Source: CAYQLK01 sp964426075 (GTDB taxonomy: Bacteria > Patescibacteriota > Microgenomatia > CAYQLK01). From it: a stretch of DNA of 16,692 nt. The stretch is from contig CAYROP010000022.1 of assembly GCA_964426075.1 (NCBI GenBank), positions 1-16,692 on the forward strand, written 5' to 3'. The notes under the pieces were generated by a model, which worked only from the letters and a program-made list of their open reading frames with translations, ran no database searches and was not told where the DNA came from. Position numbers and translations under genes: made by a program. Positions 13,326 through 16,692 of the stretch are shown here, one piece after another. How positions within the stretch are numbered: position 1 is the first letter of the stretch; each line of letters starts with the position of its first letter.

Positions 13326-13360
13326 ATCCTAACAGTCAAAAAAAGTATGCAAAGTAAAAA

Positions 13361-15139
13361 TTAATTATCTTTAGTACCAACTAAAAATACTGCCTGCCAA
13401 GGTCTAAATATAGAACTAAATTGTTTATTAATAACTGTTTCTCCGCCCTTTACGACGGTTTGAGTAAACTTGCTGGTTGCTCCACTAGCTGCAAAATCTA
13501 CTTGTTTAGTTGTTCCACGTGGTAAGGTCGGGTCATCTTGGTATCTTGGCTCGGGTGCTGGTTTTATATTTGTTACTACTGGTTCAGAAATAGTAACTTG
13601 TCGATCGTCTGACGTTCCATAGATATCAAAAGTCAGTCTAGTACCTACAACATATGCGTTAATTAAAATATGTTTTGGGGTGTTGTTTATAAAACGAAAG
13701 TCTAAATTTGGATAATATATCGCCGCATCAAGACCTGGTTTAAATCCTAACTTTTCATAATAACTGACTCTATACGCGTGCGGAGACCGTGCAGTTATCT
13801 CAAGGCCAGCATTAAGTGCCGCCCTGAAAGCAGTTGTTGATACTTGGCAGACACCGCCACCGTCACCAAGCACAGTTTTACCATTCTCAATTACATATGC
13901 GCTTTGATAGCCGTTCGCTTGAGAAATATCACCAAGTCTTTTATTAAAAGAAAACTCTTCACCAGGAGCCACAAGTGAACCATTTATTCTTGAAGAAGCT
14001 AATTTTATATTATGGATTCTTCCTGACGAAGAACCACTAAAATCCGACACGCCACGAGCCAAAAACTCTCGAATCCCATACTGATTATTCTCAAAATCCT
14101 CAGGTTTCGTTACTCTTACAACCAAGTCTAAACTTATTGATTTCTGATCCTCTTTCAAATTATTTATTGACTGAATAATTTTTGCCAAAGTCTCAATGCT
14201 GTCAAGTTTTCTACCGTCGATTGGAGGGGTAAACTCTGTAACTCTACTTCCTTCAATTTTTAATATTGGATTTTTAACCTCACGATCAATTCCCTTACCT
14301 ATTTTTTCGAAAAAAGTTAAATATTTATCACCATTTAATTCAATTTTGTAGTTATTATCTGAATTTTTATTAATTGCAATCCAGCTCACAAAATCTTCAC
14401 CATCAATCTTATAGGTAGTCAGGTCATATTTTAATAAAATATCGATCTCAGATAAATCCTTTGCTTTTTCAAGTGATTCTTCTGCGTTAACCGTTCTAAA
14501 AGCAGGCTCGACTGGCGTAATGGGGATTTTTACTGAATCTCCTCCTGTAATTGTATTGATTAGCTCAGTTTGTAATAAATCTTTGTTGATAACATACCCG
14601 CTTACACTCGGAGCAATAGTCACATCTCCGTTACTTATTTGATATTCAGCTGATTTTGCCTTAGCAAAACTACTTTCCTCATTAATTTTTTTAACAATTT
14701 GACTGAATTGGTCGTTATTCCAAGCAATTACTGGTATGACTTCAACCTCGTCTTTTACCGTAGAAAGCATTCCTGTAATATTTCTAAAAATATTTCTGGT
14801 TCGGAAAACGTTTGTTATGGACTGAGTCGTTGCTTTTGTATCAATACCTAGTCCAGTGTCTGTTAATGTCAAATTATATTTTTGATCTGAAATAATTTCG
14901 ATTTTTTTGCCAAGCACTGCAATTGATTTTTGTTCGACGATCGTCTTGGCCTCGGAAAAAGATTTTCCTCCTAAATTTTCGCCTAAAAAAGTGACACCAT
15001 AAAAAACTTTATCGGAAAAATACCAACAGTAGCCAATTATCGGTGCAGTCAAAAACATCGTTATCAAAACCACGAAGCAATACAGTTTCCAGTGCTTTGG
15101 ATTGGCTAATTTTTTTGATTTTTCTTTCGTTTTTTTCAC
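13361..15139 (-). CDS. VanW-domain surface protein with peptidoglycan-binding-like repeats
   Basis: The 592-residue protein has a basic N-terminus, one membrane helix (about 20-40) and a large outward-facing part. Residues about 44-340 hold PG_binding_4-like modules (starting VFYGVTFLGENLGGKSFSEA), often found before VanW domains. The VanW domain (about 355-480) shows DFSGSSSGRIHNI, PGEEFSFNKRLGD, the invariant GDGGGVCQVSTT with C431, and HAYRVSYYEKLGFKPGLDAAIYY. The last 75 residues (QVTISEPVV to FRPWQAVFLVGTKD) look like a G5-type module. VanW was named from vancomycin-resistance clusters, but its activity is unknown and no resistance is implied. The start is GTG; no ATG or TTG fits before the helix. 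It is divergent from the solute-binding gene. Confidence 0.9.
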   Translation of the reverse strand: MKKTKEKSKKLANPKHWKLYCFVVLITMFLTAPIIGYCWYFSDKVFYGVTFLGENLGGKSFSEAKTIVEQKSIAVLGKKIEIISDQKYNLTLTDTGLGIDTKATTQSITNVFRTRNIFRNITGMLSTVKDEVEVIPVIAWNNDQFSQIVKKINEESSFAKAKSAEYQISNGDVTIAPSVSGYVINKDLLQTELINTITGGDSVKIPITPVEPAFRTVNAEESLEKAKDLSEIDILLKYDLTTYKIDGEDFVSWIAINKNSDNNYKIELNGDKYLTFFEKIGKGIDREVKNPILKIEGSRVTEFTPPIDGRKLDSIETLAKIIQSINNLKEDQKSISLDLVVRVTKPEDFENNQYGIREFLARGVSDFSGSSSGRIHNIKLASSRINGSLVAPGEEFSFNKRLGDISQANGYQSAYVIENGKTVLGDGGGVCQVSTTAFRAALNAGLEITARSPHAYRVSYYEKLGFKPGLDAAIYYPNLDFRFINNTPKHILINAYVVGTRLTFDIYGTSDDRQVTISEPVVTNIKPAPEPRYQDDPTLPRGTTKQVDFAASGATSKFTQTVVKGGETVINKQFSSIFRPWQAVFLVGTKDN

Positions 15140-15249
15140 CTTAATAGTTCACAATAAGTAACTATAATTGTAGCCTAAAATAACTACGCAAATTTTACAC
15201 CCATTAAATAAAAATTATGCTAACATTAAAGCTAACTAATTGATTATTT
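15140..15249. promoter_or_regulatory. Divergent intergenic region with a promoter for the solute-binding gene
   Basis: On the plus strand TTTACA (15194-15199, five of six -35 bases) is followed after 16 bases by TATGCT (15216-15221, four of six). Start expected near 15228, about 22 bases before the ATG. GCTAAC occurs twice, at 15219 and 15231, around the expected start. On the minus strand overlapping TACAAT (15172-15167) and TATAGT (15166-15161) could serve vanW, but no matching -35 was found. Confidence 0.45.
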
Positions 15250-16575
15250 ATGCTGCCTGTAAAAAAACTATCCCTTTTGCTTTTTATCTCAATCTTTTTG
15301 TCTGCCTGTTCAAAGCTGCCATTTATCGGTAATTCTGATACAAAAGATGGTCCCGTCACTCTTACCTATTGGGGGCTTTGGGAGGATCAGCAGGTTATTC
15401 AACCGCTAATTGATGAATTTTCTGCAATTAATCCAAATATTACTATCAATTACACCAGACAAAATATAACTAATTACAGAGAAAGATTATCTTCGGCTCT
15501 CGGTACGGAATCTGGGCCAGATTTGTTTAGATTTCATAATACCTGGGTGCCAATGTTCAACCAAAAATTAGCCTCAGTTCCGGAAACAATCTACACTCCA
15601 GAAGAATTCCAGCAGACATTTTATCCAATAACCTCCAAAGACTTAACAGTTGGCAATCGAATTGTTGGTATTCCTCTAGAGGTTGATGGTCTTACACTTT
15701 TTTACAACGAGGATTTACTTAAAGCTGCAGGGTTTTCTTCTCCACCACAAACTTGGGAAGAACTTAGAACAATGGCAAACCAGATAACAGTTATAGATGA
15801 CCAAGCTAAAATCAGAACATCTGGTGTCGCTCTAGGTACAAGTGGTAATGTTGATCATTTTTCAGACATCTTAGGTCTGCTCATGGCACAAAACCAAGTC
15901 AAATTTAACGATCTGGAGAAAAGCATTTCTACAGATGGTAAGAATTTAGCTACAGATGCAGTCATTTTTTATTCAAGTTTTTATAAGTCCAAAATTTGGG
16001 ATGAAACGCTACCAAAATCAACTGTTATGTTTTCACAAGGAAGTTTAGCTTTTTATTTTGCTCCTTCGTGGAAATATTTTGAAATAAAAGCCGCCAATCC
16101 AAATCTTAATTTTAGGGCCACTACCGTTCCTCAACTCACAACAGACTCCAAGCGAAAAGTCACTTGGGCTTCTTATTGGTCAGAAGGAGTAAGCTCGGCA
16201 ATTTCAGAAGAAAAGCAGTCAGCTGCTTGGAAATTTCTTAAGTTTATTTCATCCGCAGAAAGCCAACAGAAAATATATTCATATCAGGCCGAAACCAGAG
16301 ATTTTGGTGAACCATACTCACGAGTCGATCTTGCCCAGTCAGTAATATCTAATCCAGTCGTTGGTGCTGTTCTTCAAGATATGGTCAAGGCCACTTCATA
16401 TCCGATTGCATCAAGCACATCCGATAATGGCCTCAACGACCTTAATATTAATTATCTTGCTCAAGTCGTCGATGAAGCCAACACTACTAATCTCTCCAGG
16501 TCTGCAATCGATAAAGCAATCATTACACTTGCACAAGGTTGGAAACAGGTTTCTGATCAGTTCAATGGGAACTAG
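15250..16575 (+). CDS. ABC-type sugar solute-binding lipoprotein (family 1)
   Basis: This is the extracellular binding part of an ABC importer of the maltose/oligosaccharide type. Its 441 residues start with a lipoprotein signal: basic MLPVKK, a hydrophobic core, and the lipobox L17-S-A-C20, so the mature protein should be lipid-anchored at C20. The first lobe begins VTLTYWGLWED, followed by QPLIDEFSAINPNITINY and GPDLFRFHNTWVP. The hinge motif GIPLEVDGLTLFYNEDLLKAAGF and PPQTWEEL are typical of carbohydrate binders, as is the late WASYWSEGVSS and AAWKFLKFISS region. The ligand cannot be read from sequence. Permease and ATPase genes would be expected downstream but fall outside the window. 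The gene is complete and has its own candidate promoter. Confidence 0.93.
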   Translation: MLPVKKLSLLLFISIFLSACSKLPFIGNSDTKDGPVTLTYWGLWEDQQVIQPLIDEFSAINPNITINYTRQNITNYRERLSSALGTESGPDLFRFHNTWVPMFNQKLASVPETIYTPEEFQQTFYPITSKDLTVGNRIVGIPLEVDGLTLFYNEDLLKAAGFSSPPQTWEELRTMANQITVIDDQAKIRTSGVALGTSGNVDHFSDILGLLMAQNQVKFNDLEKSISTDGKNLATDAVIFYSSFYKSKIWDETLPKSTVMFSQGSLAFYFAPSWKYFEIKAANPNLNFRATTVPQLTTDSKRKVTWASYWSEGVSSAISEEKQSAAWKFLKFISSAESQQKIYSYQAETRDFGEPYSRVDLAQSVISNPVVGAVLQDMVKATSYPIASSTSDNGLNDLNINYLAQVVDEANTTNLSRSAIDKAIITLAQGWKQVSDQFNGN

Positions 16576-16692
16576 AGTTTTTTCCTAGTCACTCAATTTT
16601 TCAAAAACAATTAGAATATTTTTATGTTAGAGCGTTATATCCTTCTGTCGCTTAGTTATTGTCAGATTTTTAATTCTGTCTTCTCGGAAGAA
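16576..16692. other. Window end, no gene assigned
   Basis: These 117 bases follow the solute-binding gene. ACTAG (16571-16575) and CTAGT (16585-16589) could form a 5-bp stem over the stop codon, but with no proper T-run, so it is a poor terminator. An ATG at 16624 opens 23 codons to the edge, with no recognisable similarity. Confidence 0.4.

Noticed and set aside
13361..15139. Vancomycin resistance
   Set aside because: VanW domains are common in bacteria with no such phenotype, and no vanA/H/X-type ligase or dipeptidase genes are present.
16624..16692. Start of a downstream permease gene
   Set aside because: Only 23 codons are visible and they lack the arginine-then-hydrophobic pattern of sugar permease N-termini; a minus-strand frame is equally open.
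1..16692. Mobile element, prophage, CRISPR or toxin-antitoxin system
   Set aside because: No transposase, integrase, spaced repeats, cas-like or small toxin pairs were found; the gene content is core plus envelope genes.

Overview
This is AT-rich bacterial DNA read with the ordinary stop codons. TGA closes the flippase gene, so this is not a lineage that reassigns UGA. Several things together suggest Candidate Phyla Radiation (Patescibacteria), perhaps Microgenomates-like: densely packed short genes, almost no Shine-Dalgarno sequences, a shortened valyl-tRNA synthetase, a very large DUF4012 protein, a VanW-type surface protein and a membrane-anchored DUF192 protein. The assignment rests on gene content and style only; no phylogeny could be run.

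Layout. Positions 1-1854 (+) hold the conserved origin-proximal cluster: the 3' end of rnpA, then yidD, yidC and a jag/khpB-type KH-R3H gene. This makes RNase P protein, the YidC membrane insertase and an RNA-binding protein. The same strand continues without a break into a surface-polysaccharide module (1790-5267): a Wzy/WaaL-like O-antigen polymerase or ligase, a Wzx-like flippase, an RNase HI gene embedded between them, and a small protein with Wzz-like topology. After a 142-base gap with a plausible promoter comes a very large protein (5410-8127) that fuses a degenerate SDR/epimerase-like domain, one membrane segment and a DUF4012 ectodomain. The gene for ribosomal protein L25/CTC (8221-8904) follows behind two good overlapping promoters.

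From 8914 to 15139 genes run on the minus strand and, in transcription order, are a VanW-domain surface protein, a DUF192 protein, tsaD (tRNA t6A synthesis), valS, and a small membrane-anchored TPR protein overlapping the end of valS. A divergent 110-base gap separates vanW from the last gene on the plus strand, a sugar-type ABC solute-binding lipoprotein (15250-16575). The final 117 bases hold nothing I can assign.

How they may work together. YidD and YidC insert membrane proteins. The flippase, polymerase and Wzz-like protein could export and build a glycan. The most interesting idea is that the DUF4012 protein is the missing last step: part of its ectodomain reads like a LytR-CpsA-Psr glycopolymer ligase. 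That is a hypothesis from pattern reading alone. No RNA genes, CRISPR arrays, insertion sequences or integrases were seen, and no gene-free stretch exceeds 300 bases.
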